From positions 57,696,968-57,760,967 of the forward strand of contig NC_060257.1 of NCBI RefSeq assembly GCF_921293095.1: a stretch of 64,000 nucleotides of DNA, given 5' to 3'. Position 1 is the stretch's first letter, and every line of letters starts with the position of its first letter. The stretch comes from Ischnura elegans (Eukaryota; Arthropoda; Insecta; Odonata; Coenagrionidae). The translations under genes and the position numbers were made by a program. Shown here piece after piece: positions 55,601-63,214 of the stretch. The notes under the pieces were generated by a model. That model did no database searches. It was not told the DNA's origin and saw nothing but the letters and a program-made list of their open reading frames with translations.

Positions 55601-58562
55601 AGTCATATTGCTTAACATATTACAAAATTTTAAAAAAAGTTACAATATATAAAATATTATCTAAAAAAAAAGATAAAAAAAAAGAAAAAGATAAAAAAAA
55701 AGAGACATGCATTATACATGCATGCATCATAATCGGATCATATGTTGTCCATTCAAGACTGCAGATATGTTTTATACGTTTCCCGTGGGTAAAGAGTAGA
55801 TCATTTCTAAATAGATTTCGTATATATATTTTCACGAGTATATATTTTCACATATAGTCTCTAATATTCTCCTAAATTCTTTATACATGCATTCATCATA
55901 ATCGGATCATATGTTGTCCATATATGACTGCAGATATGTTTTATACGTAGCCCATGTGTAATGGTTGGATCATTTCTAAATAAATTTCGTATATATATTT
56001 TCACGAGTATTGATAACACACAGGGATACTCTTCCCACTAATTTCGATGGCTCGTTACCCCTCTCCCTAACCCTCCCTGCATAGTTTACGTTTTAAAAAT
56101 CTTCCAAATTATATATTTCCCCTGAAAATGTTTTTGTTGTGGCGTATGTTACACCTTAGATCCTCCCTGAGGGCGGCCTTGATGACATAAATGTCCCAAG
56201 TATCACATACCCACACACAAACTATATGGGACATATATATATATATATATCCGGAGATCGCGATGTAGCCAATGCATCCGCAAACTCGCGGCCAATCGGA
56301 GCGTATGGCTCAAAGTTTCCGTAATTTAAAAATGGTGCGTTTTCAACCATCAATAATTTTGGTTCTTACTAGCAATGTTTTGTACCCCACCAAGCATTAT
56401 CTGCACTTGTCTACAAAATTGTAAAAGTTGAACTTGGCCCCTTGGTAGATGCGATGGCGGGCGGCGTAACATGGTAGAACTCTTCCTCCAGTCTATTCGC
56501 CGGGAAAACCTTAGATCCTTCATGGTAGAACTCCTTCATGATGCACAAAGGGTAAGAAAAAAGACTTTGCTGTTCCACAAAATAAAATATATATTTGCGA
56601 CCGGTTTCGATATGACGCATACCAGATACGCCGTATCGAAACCGGTCGCAAATATTTATTTTATTTTGTGGAACAGCAGTCTTTTTTTCTTACCCTTTGT
56701 GCATCTTGTCCCTTTGGCTTCTAGGGTCCTCAATTCATAAAGTTTCGTTCACATTCGTTCCTTTCGTTCACATAAACTTAGCTCGGCGTTGACTATGAAT
56801 TTATAAAACCTACAACAAAGCGTCTCACAGTGGAGTATTTACCATCAAGAGCTGGCAAACATAAGAGAGCTAGTCGTAATTGATTCAAATTTGGCACATT
56901 TATGAAAATTGATGCGTTGAGTCGAAAACTTGAATCAAAACTCGAATATCGTGGCTCAGTTTCGATTCCTCGATCTTTGTCTATTAATAATCGAAATTCG
57001 ATTTAAAATCTGTAATCTCAAAGTTTCTGTAATTTAGAAATTATGCGTTTTCAACCATTAATAATGTTGATTCATACTGGCATCAGCCATCCAGAGTTAA
57101 AATTTCGTGACACAGCTTTTCTCCATCCTCTATATATATTCAGTGATGATTAACTTTTATCCCTCGGCCACAGTGATGTTGTGTACCCCACTAACTCTCT
57201 ACACTTATCTCCAAAATTATCAAAATTGCACTTGCACCCCTTGGCTTCTAGGGTCCTCAATTTATCTTTAACCCTTTGAGTGTCAACCGATTTTCTAGGT
57301 TCCACGCTAAAATTGCCGAGGCATTTTTTTTTATTTTGGAGTAGGTTAGGAAAAAATTAGGTCTCAAAAAAAACTAAAGGTATATTTAAAAACTTTAGGA
57401 AATCTTTATTGTACCTATGTAGTTTCACCTTTTTAATGTATCATTTGACGAATTTTTTGTAATATGAGATAATTTTTGTGATTTAAAGAAATATTTAATG
57501 TTAAATTGGCTGTTGAATGATTATTGAACTATCATCATCCAAGAGTAACATTTCATGTGGAGCGCCTTAGTGCTCCTGGCTCGTTTCGTGAGAGATAGGA
57601 GGAGCACGATAGCGCTCCACGGCACTCTAAAGCCTGTATGACACTTCCCAATTTATTGGCCAATCCATTGGATATTGGATTAATATTGTACACAATTTCT
57701 TGCCCAAATTGGAATTTAGAATTGGTTCTATTTTTTTCGCGGCCAATATCCAATCAGAAGTCAGTTATGTTGACTCCTAGTGGCCAAATCAAGAAGCTCT
57801 TAGCAAAACATCAGGTTTGGCTTAAGCATTGTTTTCGAAAATTCGCTTCAAGTTTACAACATGCGGACGAAATAAGTTTTCTCTCCATTGATTGAAGCGT
57901 ACAAATCACACGAATGCTTATTTAACGTAAACTCATCTGAATACAATGGCGAGACATTAGAACACTATTTCGGCCAATATTGGTGCAAATATTGATATGT
58001 GTCGTACGGTACGCAACGCCCAATATTTTAAACAATATTGCACGCCGATTTATGGGTCAATAAATTGGAAAGTGCCGTACGGGCTTGATGGTTAAACTCG
58101 GCCTTTAAAATGGTGAAAACTCTCGTTCGGATTGATGTGATTGGTTTACCTCCCTATTTTTTCAGGATCCCCGACGGCTTCGTGATGAAAAAACTGGACG
58201 AAAGTCACGCGACCGCTGTCAACTCCGTGTGGCCATACGCCACTCAGACATCCCTAGACCTCGTACACGACACGATCGACATGAAGGAGACGGTCGGCTT
58301 GTTCACGGAGGACAGCTCATCACGGCTGGTCTCCTGGGTCCTCCACGTTTACTACGGCCTCGGGATGCTGTACACTGTGAAGGACCATCGGAAAAACGGA
58401 TACGGGACCGCTGTCGTGAAGGCCCTGTCGAAAAGGATAGCGGACGGTGGAAACGAGGTGACGCTGCTGGTGAAAGAAGACAATCGCGAGGCGAGCTCCG
58501 TGTTCCAGAACTTGGGCTTCCAAGAGACCGGCCCGCTGCAAGTGATCCAGATAAAGGGATGA
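40581..58562 (+). CDS. Glycine N-acyltransferase-like protein, FR47/GNAT fold (4 exons, 282 aa)
   Basis: The join 40581-40673, 49634-49750, 54014-54255, 58166-58562 reads through without a stop and gives 282 residues, the usual size of GLYAT-like proteins. Residues 1-150 fit the poorly conserved N-terminal half. Residues 152-282 form a GNAT domain of FR47 type: the acyl-CoA pyrophosphate loop RKNGYG (226-231) fits R/Q-x-x-G-x-G/A, and NREASSVFQNLGF (257-269) is the following helix-strand motif. The family moves an acyl group from acyl-CoA to an amine, glycine in mammalian GLYAT; the insect substrates are unknown. No signal peptide or membrane segment. Exons 3 and 4 are much more GC-rich than the introns. 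Introns are 8960, 4263 and 3910 bp. Confidence 0.8.
40674..42056. other. Intron 1 of the GLYAT-like gene, 5' part
   Basis: AT-rich, with no second coding exon seen. 41480-41745 has AGTGGCGAATATAG at one side and a GGGGAGGGCTCCC tract at the other, and may be a worn GGCG-type MITE. Confidence 0.35.
42057..42370. mobile_element. Family J inverted-repeat element, copy 2
   Basis: AAGATCGCAACTCCTTAGTTA at the left pairs with TAACTAAGGAGTTACGACCC at the right; GGTTGGATAC- and GTTTTCATGGTAA-like words inside as in copy 1. Similarity to copy 1 continues about 80 bp past the right end. Confidence 0.7.
42950..43325 (+). pseudogene. LINE 3' end fragment
   Basis: TACTGCTACGGGCGTAC, AAGAGCGACACGGAGAACAT and ACGGCTGGTGTCCTAACA correspond base by base to the LINE at 29860-30445. 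Frameshifted. Confidence 0.7.
43441..43840. mobile_element. Element R, nested inverted repeats
   Basis: Outer ends TAGTAGCACCAAAAGGATT and AATCCTTTTGGTGCTACTA. A second inverted pair lies within: ACATGTCTGATGATCC (43650s) against GGGTCATCAGACATGT (43730s), flanked by ATATACAG words. 400 bp, most of it able to fold; no coding signature. Confidence 0.75.
43985..44402 (+). pseudogene. CR1-like LINE C-terminus with AATA tail
   Basis: Frames at 44005-44240 read IPARKTRN and, one frame on, FASRTNFNNQLKRLSF, similar to the last residues of CR1/Jockey-type ORF2. A non-coding stretch follows and ends in AATAAATAAATAAATAA, a typical LINE tail. Confidence 0.55.
44440..44712 (+). pseudogene. RTE-like LINE tail
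   Basis: Reads RRWMGHLIRISEERVVKRV, then GKRRVRPRLKL, ADLANLRVRRWRKK and EEWRKIVMEAKA: the C-terminal tail after the reverse transcriptase in RTE-like elements. 5'-truncated directly behind the CR1-like copy. Confidence 0.7.
45540..45735. mobile_element. Penelope-like terminal relic
   Basis: GTTGACAACGTTTTTCGCTG, TCATCGTCTTCAGGTCGAAA and TACAATAAAGTCGTACCGGT resemble the 3' flank of the Penelope-like copy at 23945-24110 (CATCTTCAGGTCGAAGTGATT). No coding part remains. Confidence 0.45.
45829..46437 (+). repeat. Repeat T, copy 1 (about 610 bp)
   Basis: Shares its whole length with the minus-strand copy at 60449-61062. Landmarks are GAGATGGTGAAAAGT, AAAGTTTCAGGCC, CCATATCTCCAGTT, GGAACACTGTCAAAAA and TTGATCAGTTTTTGATATTA. 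No frame longer than noise and no terminal inverted repeat. Class unknown. Confidence 0.75.
46528..46745 (+). repeat. Repeat T, partial copy 2
   Basis: TGTTTCCCCAAAGTTTCAGG through CCATATCTCCAGTTTC and ACGTTCTACCGTTCTGATTT repeats the first third of copy 1 in the same orientation, 90 bp beyond its end. Confidence 0.75.
47430..47640 (+). pseudogene. RTE-like LINE tail
   Basis: DDLMKTIVEGQVDGKNGKGR and VKRDVKEKKYVGVKRLADRR, stop, then a 3' end CCTAGGATTGTTGACCAGTG. The same text, inverted, is in the copy at 61780-62240. Confidence 0.7.
47740..47840. mobile_element. Penelope-like terminal signature
   Basis: CTGCCGACGTTTCGAGC followed by GGGGTCATCCTCAGG, a sequence type often found at Penelope-like element ends. 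No protein part nearby. Confidence 0.5.
47895..48515. repeat. Tandem array, three AT-rich units, broken by a B copy
   Basis: TTGACAAATAAATTCACATT, TTGACAAATAAATTTATATT and TTAACAAGTAAATTTATATA start successive units at about 47915, 48357 and 48475. Each continues AGTTGATAT... and ends with a TATATTTATATGGTGATAT block. A B element separates units one and two. Confidence 0.65.
48050..48355 (+). mobile_element. Family B MITE, copy 5
   Basis: GAATTAAGGCTGGGAGGGGG at the left (outer end damaged), CTCGCTGCGCCACTG at the right, with the usual TACCCGCCAGGATAA and TTTCTGAGGGATAT inside. Confidence 0.7.
48516..48722 (+). repeat. tRNA-derived SINE with A-rich tail
   Basis: A-box-like GACGGTGGGGTAACG, B box CGGGTTTGAATCCCG, a body with GAACACCCAGGTGTAAAATG, and a tail of AATAAA/AAAAT units. 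The 73-base head has a good T stem. Standard Pol III SINE layout, in intron 1 of the GLYAT-like gene, same strand. Confidence 0.7.
48753..49187. mobile_element. Family M PIF/Harbinger-like MITE with TTA duplication
   Basis: AGCCTGAATCACACGATCAT at the left and ATGATCGTATGATTCAGGCT at the right; inverted similarity runs for about 40 bp through TCGTCGCGAAAGT. TTA flanks both ends (48750-48752, 49188-49190). 435 bp, no frame. Confidence 0.8.
49211..49600. mobile_element. Family Y inverted-repeat element
   Basis: TTAACCCTTAGATACGCGCC at the left, GCGCTAACTAAGGGTTAA at the right. It ends 33 bp before exon 2 of the GLYAT-like gene. Confidence 0.7.
49634..49750 (+). CDS. GLYAT-like exon 2
   Basis: 39 codons after a TTCTCCTGCAG acceptor, ended by a GTATCT donor, phase 0 at both ends. 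It encodes ILNCIRRTWRWSVKLPG and then a region with RPENVRWQRAVIA, which fits the N-terminal pattern of insect GLYAT-like proteins (a hydrophobic helix, then a strand ahead of a Trp). Only 33 bp separate its first base from an upstream inverted-repeat element, so the branch site must lie very near, perhaps CTGATCA at 49611. A second frame is open here but cannot be joined in phase. Confidence 0.65.
50203..50438. mobile_element. Family K inverted-repeat element, complete
   Basis: AAGGCCGTTTTACACGGGGC at the left, GCCGTGTAAAACGGCCTT at the right, and the inversion continues through GGAATTGCGC. TA stands outside both ends. 236 bp. Fragments lie at 948-1005 and 17497-17650. Confidence 0.8.
50533..51238. 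mobile_element. Family H element, copy 3
   Basis: CAGGGATGGCAAGTGAAACG at the left and GTTTCAATTCCATCCCTG at the right; GAAACGAAA and TTTCGTTTC words throughout. It carries an 81-bp insertion at 50788-50868. Confidence 0.75.
50788..50868. mobile_element. 81-bp micro-element with perfect 8-bp duplication
   Basis: CAGAGTCCTCTATATTGC at the left and GCAATCTAGAGGACTCTG at the right. CGTTTGAC occurs at 50780-50787 and again at 50869-50876. The 8-bp duplication and CAG..CTG ends suggest hAT-type mobilisation. Confidence 0.8.
51415..51733 (+). mobile_element. Family B MITE, copy 6
   Basis: CAGGGGCGCAGCTAGGAATT to CCTCGCTGCACCACTG, with all usual internal landmarks. Confidence 0.75.
51995..52060. 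mobile_element. Family A left-end fragment
   Basis: AGGGTAGTTTCCTTCATCAA to CAATTAGTGT, the first 66 bases of family A, cut off just before a family C element begins. Confidence 0.7.
52070..53336. mobile_element. Family C (pogo/Tigger-like) element with nested family A
   Basis: TACAGAAGATTCCGTTTAAT at the left, CCGGAATCTACTGTA at the right. AATTGGG and CCCAATT words are repeated inside both ends. 1267 bp, of which 52452-53113 is a family A copy. No transposase frame, so non-autonomous. Confidence 0.7.
52452..53113. mobile_element. Family A MITE, copy 4, with intact E-box/CRE core
   Basis: 662 bp, AGGGTAGTTTCC to GGAAACCACCCT. CACGTGACGTCAC is intact at 52631-52643. Inserted in a family C element in intron 2 of the GLYAT-like gene. 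Confidence 0.85.
53337..53435 (+). mobile_element. Family B right-end fragment
   Basis: TATTAATCCCATTAAGTAAA to CTCGCTGCGCCATTG, the last 99 bases of family B, directly behind the family C element. Confidence 0.7.
54014..54255 (+). CDS. GLYAT-like exon 3
   Basis: 80 full codons and two bases, after a TTTCATGCAG acceptor and before a GTAAGT donor (54256). It encodes GRLNVAFIYSPYKS through RKFTIE. Codon use is GC-rich and the length is multiple-domain-internal. The split codon GA|G is completed by the first base of exon 4. An inverted-repeat element begins 34 bp after the donor. Confidence 0.8.
54290..54719. mobile_element. Family O inverted-repeat element
   Basis: TGCCTCGTTCAGATTAC at the left, GTAATCTGAACGAGGCA at the right, both perfect. 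It begins 34 bp after the donor of GLYAT-like exon 3. Confidence 0.8.
54738..57285. repeat. Foldback complex S in intron 3 of the GLYAT-like gene
   Basis: Left arm modules at 54738-54960 and 54985-55285 reappear inverted at 56815-57015 and 57016-57262; a further inverted partial copy of the second lies at 56262-56450 and 56709-56740. Shared words include CTAGTCGTAATTG, GGGTCCTCAATTTAT and its inverse, GTACCCCAC, CTCGCGGCCA and GCGTTTTCAACCAT. Middle (55435-56010): a 155-bp tandem duplication with AGTCTCTAATATTCTCCTAA at its boundaries, split by an A-rich retroposon tail, then an AT microsatellite near 56235. Confidence 0.7.
56541..56706. repeat. Hairpin with arms of about 73 bases
   Basis: ATGCACAAAGGGTAAGAAAA, GCTGTTCCACAAAATAAAAT and TTTGCGACCGGTTTCGATA on the left are inverted on the right with few mismatches; the loop is about 17 bases. 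Within complex S it interrupts one module (CCCCTTGG...CTTTGGCTTCTAGGG), so it arrived later. Confidence 0.85.
57630..58086. mobile_element. Family Q inverted-repeat element
   Basis: AAGCCTGTATGACACTTCCC at the left, GGAAAGTGCCGTACGGGCTT at the right, inner CAATTTATTGGCCAAT against GGTCAATAAATTG. Ends 79 bp before exon 4 of the GLYAT-like gene. The interior has many CCAATATTGG-type words. Confidence 0.75.
58166..58562 (+). CDS. GLYAT-like exon 4 (GNAT domain and stop)
   Basis: Entered after a CCCTATTTTTTCAG acceptor, completes Glu151 and codes for residues 152-282, ending at TGA 58560-58562. It holds the whole FR47/GNAT catalytic half: the strand VSWVLHVYYGLGMLYTV, the RKNGYG acyl-CoA loop and the NxxxxxxFxxLGF motif. 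It is strongly GC-rich compared with the flanking 57 and 59 kb sequence, consistent with selection on coding sequence. Confidence 0.85.
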
Positions 58563-58649
58563 GGGAATTGGAGGCTGTAGCTTTGGCCTTCACAATTGCG
58601 ATTGAAGAGTACTTCGCCGAACTTCATCCATAGGGATCCTGAGTGAAAG

Positions 58650-58846
58650 ATTTACGGCCGTATTAATAGATTTCCGCTAAAATACGCTATTGGGGCGAGT
58701 AATTTAGTCCGCCACTAAGATAGTAGCATACTATAAGCTAGCCCCTAGTGACGAACTATAAATACCATTGTGATAGTATGCTTTTACTTATAACGCTTCT
58801 TAGGCGTTAGTATCTTGCTAAGGAAACTATGAATACAGCCATAAAA
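58650..58846. mobile_element. Family P inverted-repeat element, probable 3' UTR
   Basis: TTACGGCCGTATTAATAGATT at the left, inverse-related to GGAAACTATGAATACAGCCATAA at the right with several mismatches. Starts 87 bp after the GLYAT-like stop codon, so likely transcribed in the 3' UTR. Confidence 0.6.
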
Positions 58847-59238
58847 GTGTTGTTGTTATTTTTCTATGGTCTCTGACGTTTCCAGCATTCCTGCCATGTT
58901 CTTTTAGTAAGGCTGGTACTACAGCACCGTTGTAAACCTTTCGCTCACGCAAATGTTCACTGATGGACAACTTCACGTGGTAATGGATAATCTGTGACTT
59001 TTTCCCGGATTTTGTTCCGCGTCATCTACCTTGTTGGCAATTATTTCCTATCATCTTTATATCTTACTATCTTACTATATTATACTTACATCTTACTATT
59101 ATACTACACTATGACTATGTTGCCTTACCATCGCCTTCAGGTCGAGGGTGTCGGCGTGCAGGTTTTGCCGCGCTTATGTATCGTGGGCTGGTAGTGTGCA
59201 GCTCTTTCATTGCTGTCTCTTACAAAGGGAGGTGTCCT

Positions 59239-59505
59239 AAAGCCGGGTCACACATTTCAATCAACGTGCCGCAACCGAGAATCGATCCAAGGAACTCCGA
59301 ATAAGAGTCGAATATCGAAACCACCGGCCTACGCCTCATTCTTGATTGCAGCCCATTTCCAAGGGAATATATTTGACCTGTAAATGTTGAACTGAGTTTC
59401 GTGTTTAAACTTTTAGTTATATAACTCCATATGGGGGTGATTCGCGGGCAGCTCCCTACGGACTACAACACTGCAAAGTTCGATTGAAATCTGTGACCCG
59501 GTTTT
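59239..59505. mobile_element. Family N inverted-repeat element
   Basis: AAAGCCGGGTCACACATTTC at the left and GAAATCTGTGACCCGGTTTT at the right. 267 bp, non-coding. Confidence 0.75.
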
Positions 59506-60448
59506 CGGTTACTCCCCTTGTCAAATGCTTTACCAGGCGATGTGAAGGAAGCTGTTGTCTACCAGACAATTGACGCGGAAGAAAACACGAAAAAAATGCT
59601 AAAATCAACCATCACTACGAAAACCTTCGTTCTGACGTGGTGATAGATGTTGCGGTGGTTATTTCTAAGGTGCCCTATGGCTCAGGGGAAAAGTTGTTAC
59701 TTCGAAAGTGTCAGTTCACAATTATGGAGGTTGTCTTCATTATGGAAAGTGCTGTTTCCTCGATTTTGGCTCAAAGAGATCTTGGGAGAAACATTTGAAG
59801 GCTTGATTAAATGCTTTGGTTACCGACATTTCCAGTGTGACTCCAATCTTTGGTTCTGTTTCTTTTTGCATACCAGTACCATCGAAAAAGTTCATATTTG
59901 CCTATAGCATCGGAGTTTTTTTTACAACTTAACAGTTACACGCCACTCCCACCCCATGGCCATCAAGAATAACTATGTGTATAAATGTATTTTTATAGCG
60001 TAAATATTTCATCATATTTATATATGTGTAAGTTAGAGCTTTTTTATGAACTGAAAATTAAGACTGGGCTTTTCGAGAATAAAATATTGTTTTTCTCATA
60101 ACTCATTGGAATGCTCTTAATTTTATTGCTATACTTATTGCGCGCAAGTGTAAATACATGACTGAAAAAAATTATTATTGCTCAATTTCATTCGATAACT
60201 CTTCAGCATCCCCGAGCAGAAAGCAGACAACGGACAACAATTTTTATTTCGCTTTATTTTACCATTGTTTTGCTTAATTATGCTAAATAATTCGCAATTG
60301 ATCTATTGGTATAAATGCGAAAACTGAAAGGCTGCATATAGCGTTACAAAGCAAACAGATACTATGAGTATAAAGGGTCTATGACTCCTATTGGCAAGAA
60401 AAGTCTGTCAGATCCATTGCTCCCGACGGAAGGTTAACAGTATGTTAT
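59506..60448. other. 3' flank of the GLYAT-like gene
   Basis: Apart from the candidate poly(A) signal at 60078 I see nothing assignable. A plus-strand frame at 59647-59907 has no domain signature. Confidence 0.35.
60078..60083 (+). promoter_or_regulatory. Candidate poly(A) signal of the GLYAT-like gene
   Basis: AATAAA about 1.5 kb past the stop, followed by a T-rich stretch (TTGTTTTTCTC). It is the first canonical hexamer I find downstream on this strand. If used, the 3' UTR would contain two short inverted-repeat elements (58650-58846 and 59239-59505). Confidence 0.3.
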
Positions 60449-61062
60449 GTTAAGGTTTAATAGTATGGTTATAAACAATAATTACGATCAATCTAAGTGT
60501 GATAGGCATTGTTTATGTTAATGTTTATTCTTAATCAATAATATTAGAAACTGATCAACAATAGTTGCTCTCAACAATCAAATGAAATATCCTCTTGGAA
60601 TGCATAGATTCAAATGGCGCACAGCAGTTGTTCGTATTTTTGACCGTGTTCCACCAATTTTAAAAGTCTGAAAAAAATTTAGATTATACTTCAGGGCAGG
60701 GGCAACAACATATATTTTTTTCGGCGTGTCTATTGCTTCTTAAATTTTGTAATTTAATTTTGAAATTTTCAAACTTATGTAAAAGTTGAGTTTTCAGTCA
60801 AAAAATTTTGAAAAAAATCAAGATGGTAGAACGTAATTATATTTACATTTTAAAATCAAGATAACGATTTTACAAAAATAAAAACAGGAGATATGGTTAA
60901 AAAAACTAAAAATCGTGTATCAATTTTATTTGTGGTTATTTTTCATTTTTGAGGTATGAAACTTTGGGGAAACATAATATTTTGGATGCACTTCAAGTGT
61001 ATATTTTTTATTTTTCAAAATCTCTGGGGGTACTTTTCACCATCTTAACCTGCTAGACCATT
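60449..61062 (-). repeat. Repeat T, copy 3 (inverted)
   Basis: Reverse-complement relative of 45829-46437 over its full length, e.g. AATAATATTAGAAACTGATC, GATATGGTTAAAAAAAC and ACTTTTCACCATCTTAACC. Confidence 0.75.
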
Positions 61063-61779
61063 TAATGCGTAACGCACGTTTTATATTGAATGGTTCAGAT
61101 AGAAATGGCACCATGTCATGGAAAGTTTATAACCTCTATCGCATATGAACTTGTAGATGGACATTCACTGAGATTTAGCTTGACAAAAATACAGCCTTGA
61201 CATGTTTACAAACATTATACACAAATCGTCCAGCTTTCAGCCGTAACAAGAAAAGAGGCATTACATACTCATGTACATTAACAGATTATTCTGACTCAGT
61301 GAAAGATAAATTATATTCAGTTTCTCTTCAAAACCTTCGTAAAGTTTACAAGTTGTACTTTCTCGTACACAAAATTCTCACACACATCCAGGCGGGCTTC
61401 GAAATCGTTATCTCTAGGGTAGTAAGCGAAGACATTATCACGCTGTTGTCAAGACGAGCTTCTTTAATGTATACTATCAACGATTATTGTCATCATTTGC
61501 GCTCAATAATTTTTTTTTCAAAATCGCTTATAACTTGAATTTTGAAATAGTTTTTTGTAAGTTTTTCTCATCTATGAAAGCCCATATGATAAAAAAAGTA
61601 TCTATACCACCAAGTATGGCAGTACAGGACGATATCCTTTACACCCCGTGTTGAAATTCAGGATATAGTAATAAAAAATATGAAAGTTAGTTTTGATGTA
61701 CTGAAGCATTTGAGTCGGATTCAGAACTTTCTTTTATGCTTAGAGAGACTAATTTTCTCATCATAAGTCTACAACCCTA
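61063..61779. other. Unassigned intergenic sequence
   Basis: A 113-codon plus-strand frame at 61197-61538 is open but shows no known domain, no CpG-rich upstream region and ordinary AT content. I do not call it a gene. Confidence 0.35.
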
Positions 61780-62279
61780 AGATTGGCTTGACGTAGCTCA
61801 AAATTCCTCTCTCCTATCCGCTAACATTTTCCTCGAGTGACATATTTCTTCTCTTTTACATCCTTTATAACCTTTCCTTTGTAACTCATTCGGGGCCGTC
61901 CCTTGCCCTTATTCCCTTACACCTGTCCTTCAACGATTGTTTTCATCAGGCCATCATGTCTCATAATGTGGCCAACTAAGTTGTCTCGCCTTCTCCTTAA
62001 TGTTTTTAGAAGAATTCTCTTTTCTCCCACTCTCATTAGCATTTCCTCATTACTTACTCGGTCGATCCAATTTATCTTCATCATCCATCGGTTACACCAC
62101 ATTTCGAATGCTTCCACTCATGACTTCTCTGCTGCTGTCAACGAACAAGTCTCATGCCCCAAATGTAACATCTGTTGAATGGTTTCCTCACTTCTATGCT
62201 TATTGTCTCATCTGTAAGAAGTTTCTTTTTGCTGTATAGAGTTCTCTTCCTCCTACGCTATTCCACTCAATATTTCTTT
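61780..62279 (-). pseudogene. RTE-like LINE C-terminal region
   Basis: From 62117 downwards: FEMWCNRWMMKINWIDRVS, NEEMLMRVGEKRILLKTL, RRRRDNLVGHIMRHDGLMKT and IVEGQV, stop, then GKGR/PRMSYKG-like text and the 3' end CCAATCTTAGGGTTGTAGAC. Standard order for the RTE-like ORF end; several stops upstream. Confidence 0.75.
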
Positions 62280-62384
62280 CTTGCTTCGTTCAGAGTCAAT
62301 TATTCGGTTTTATAGATATTCATCCATATGTTTCTTCGCGATATGTTCATCTCAACCAGTGACGTCAAGGCAAACTTACTTAGC

Positions 62385-62594
62385 AGTGACGTAACGCTCT
62401 TTCCTTAACTTTTTTCAGAAGTTTGTGTTTTTTTATTACAAGGTATTATTTAAATTTTATTGCAAATTTTTTCTGGTTACGAATGTACAAATTAGAAATT
62501 TTGAGGCAACAAAACTGACAAAAGTGTTATTTGACTATTATGTCTTTTCTTAACCGATGCCGGAATGGCGTTCCGGCACCATGACACCACTGAT
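62385..62594. mobile_element. CAGTGRCGT-type MITE
   Basis: CAGTGACGTAACGC at the left, GCACCATGACACCACTG at the right, and a tight GCCGGAATG-GCG-TTCCGGC palindrome just inside the right end. Confidence 0.5.
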
Positions 62595-62957
62595 CTCAAC
62601 TGAAATTCTGTGCAGGCGATGATAATATAAATACACAACGCTCTTCGTGAATCCGTCGAACTGGAGGTACTAGCAGTCTCGCTGGCGAAACCGTTTTCGC
62701 CCCAAGCTACCTACGTATGCTGTCGCAGAGCCAGTGGATGCCTGAAGCAAATGACCTTTGATTTCTGTCTTCGGAGTTAAAAATAATACATGAGAAATAG
62801 CACCGTTATTTCCTAGTTTCCTCAGCGCAAAGGTTGGCAAATTATTATGTACCAAGCACTCTTAATTGTATATCTAATCATTTTAAAGGTATGGCACGTG
62901 TAAAAAATAAAAATTCAGCACTATTAATTGATGGCACAAAAACTTTTCAGACTGTTA

Positions 62958-63183
62958 AGGCCTGTCTTCACGGTACATTAACACGTACGGGTTAATGTCT
63001 CAATGTATGAACGCGAGAATAAACGCCAAAATGCACCGTGTAACCACCCAACTTGTGCGAATGCATGCACAGAAAATAGAACCTGTTCTAATGTATTCGT
63101 ACATGTTCCGTTTGGGTACACAAAAATCATTCATGCAAACAGATATTAACTCGAACGTGTTAATGTATGGTGTAAACAGGCCT
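62958..63183. mobile_element. Family L PIF/Harbinger-like MITE, copy 2, TTA duplication
   Basis: AGGCCTGTCTTCACGGTACA at the left, TATGGTGTAAACAGGCCT at the right, then TTAACACGT-type inner inverted words. TTA flanks both sides (62955-62957, 63184-63186). 226 bp. Confidence 0.8.
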
Positions 63184-63214
63184 TTACAGCAGGTAAATTA
63201 TAATGTGATAATGT

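Noticed and set aside
58229-58633. 134-codon frame overlapping GLYAT-like exon 4
   Set aside because: Shadow of a GC-rich exon in another frame.
61197-61538. 113-codon plus-strand frame as a gene
   Set aside because: No domain, no codon bias, no splice context and AT content as in the flanks; likely chance.
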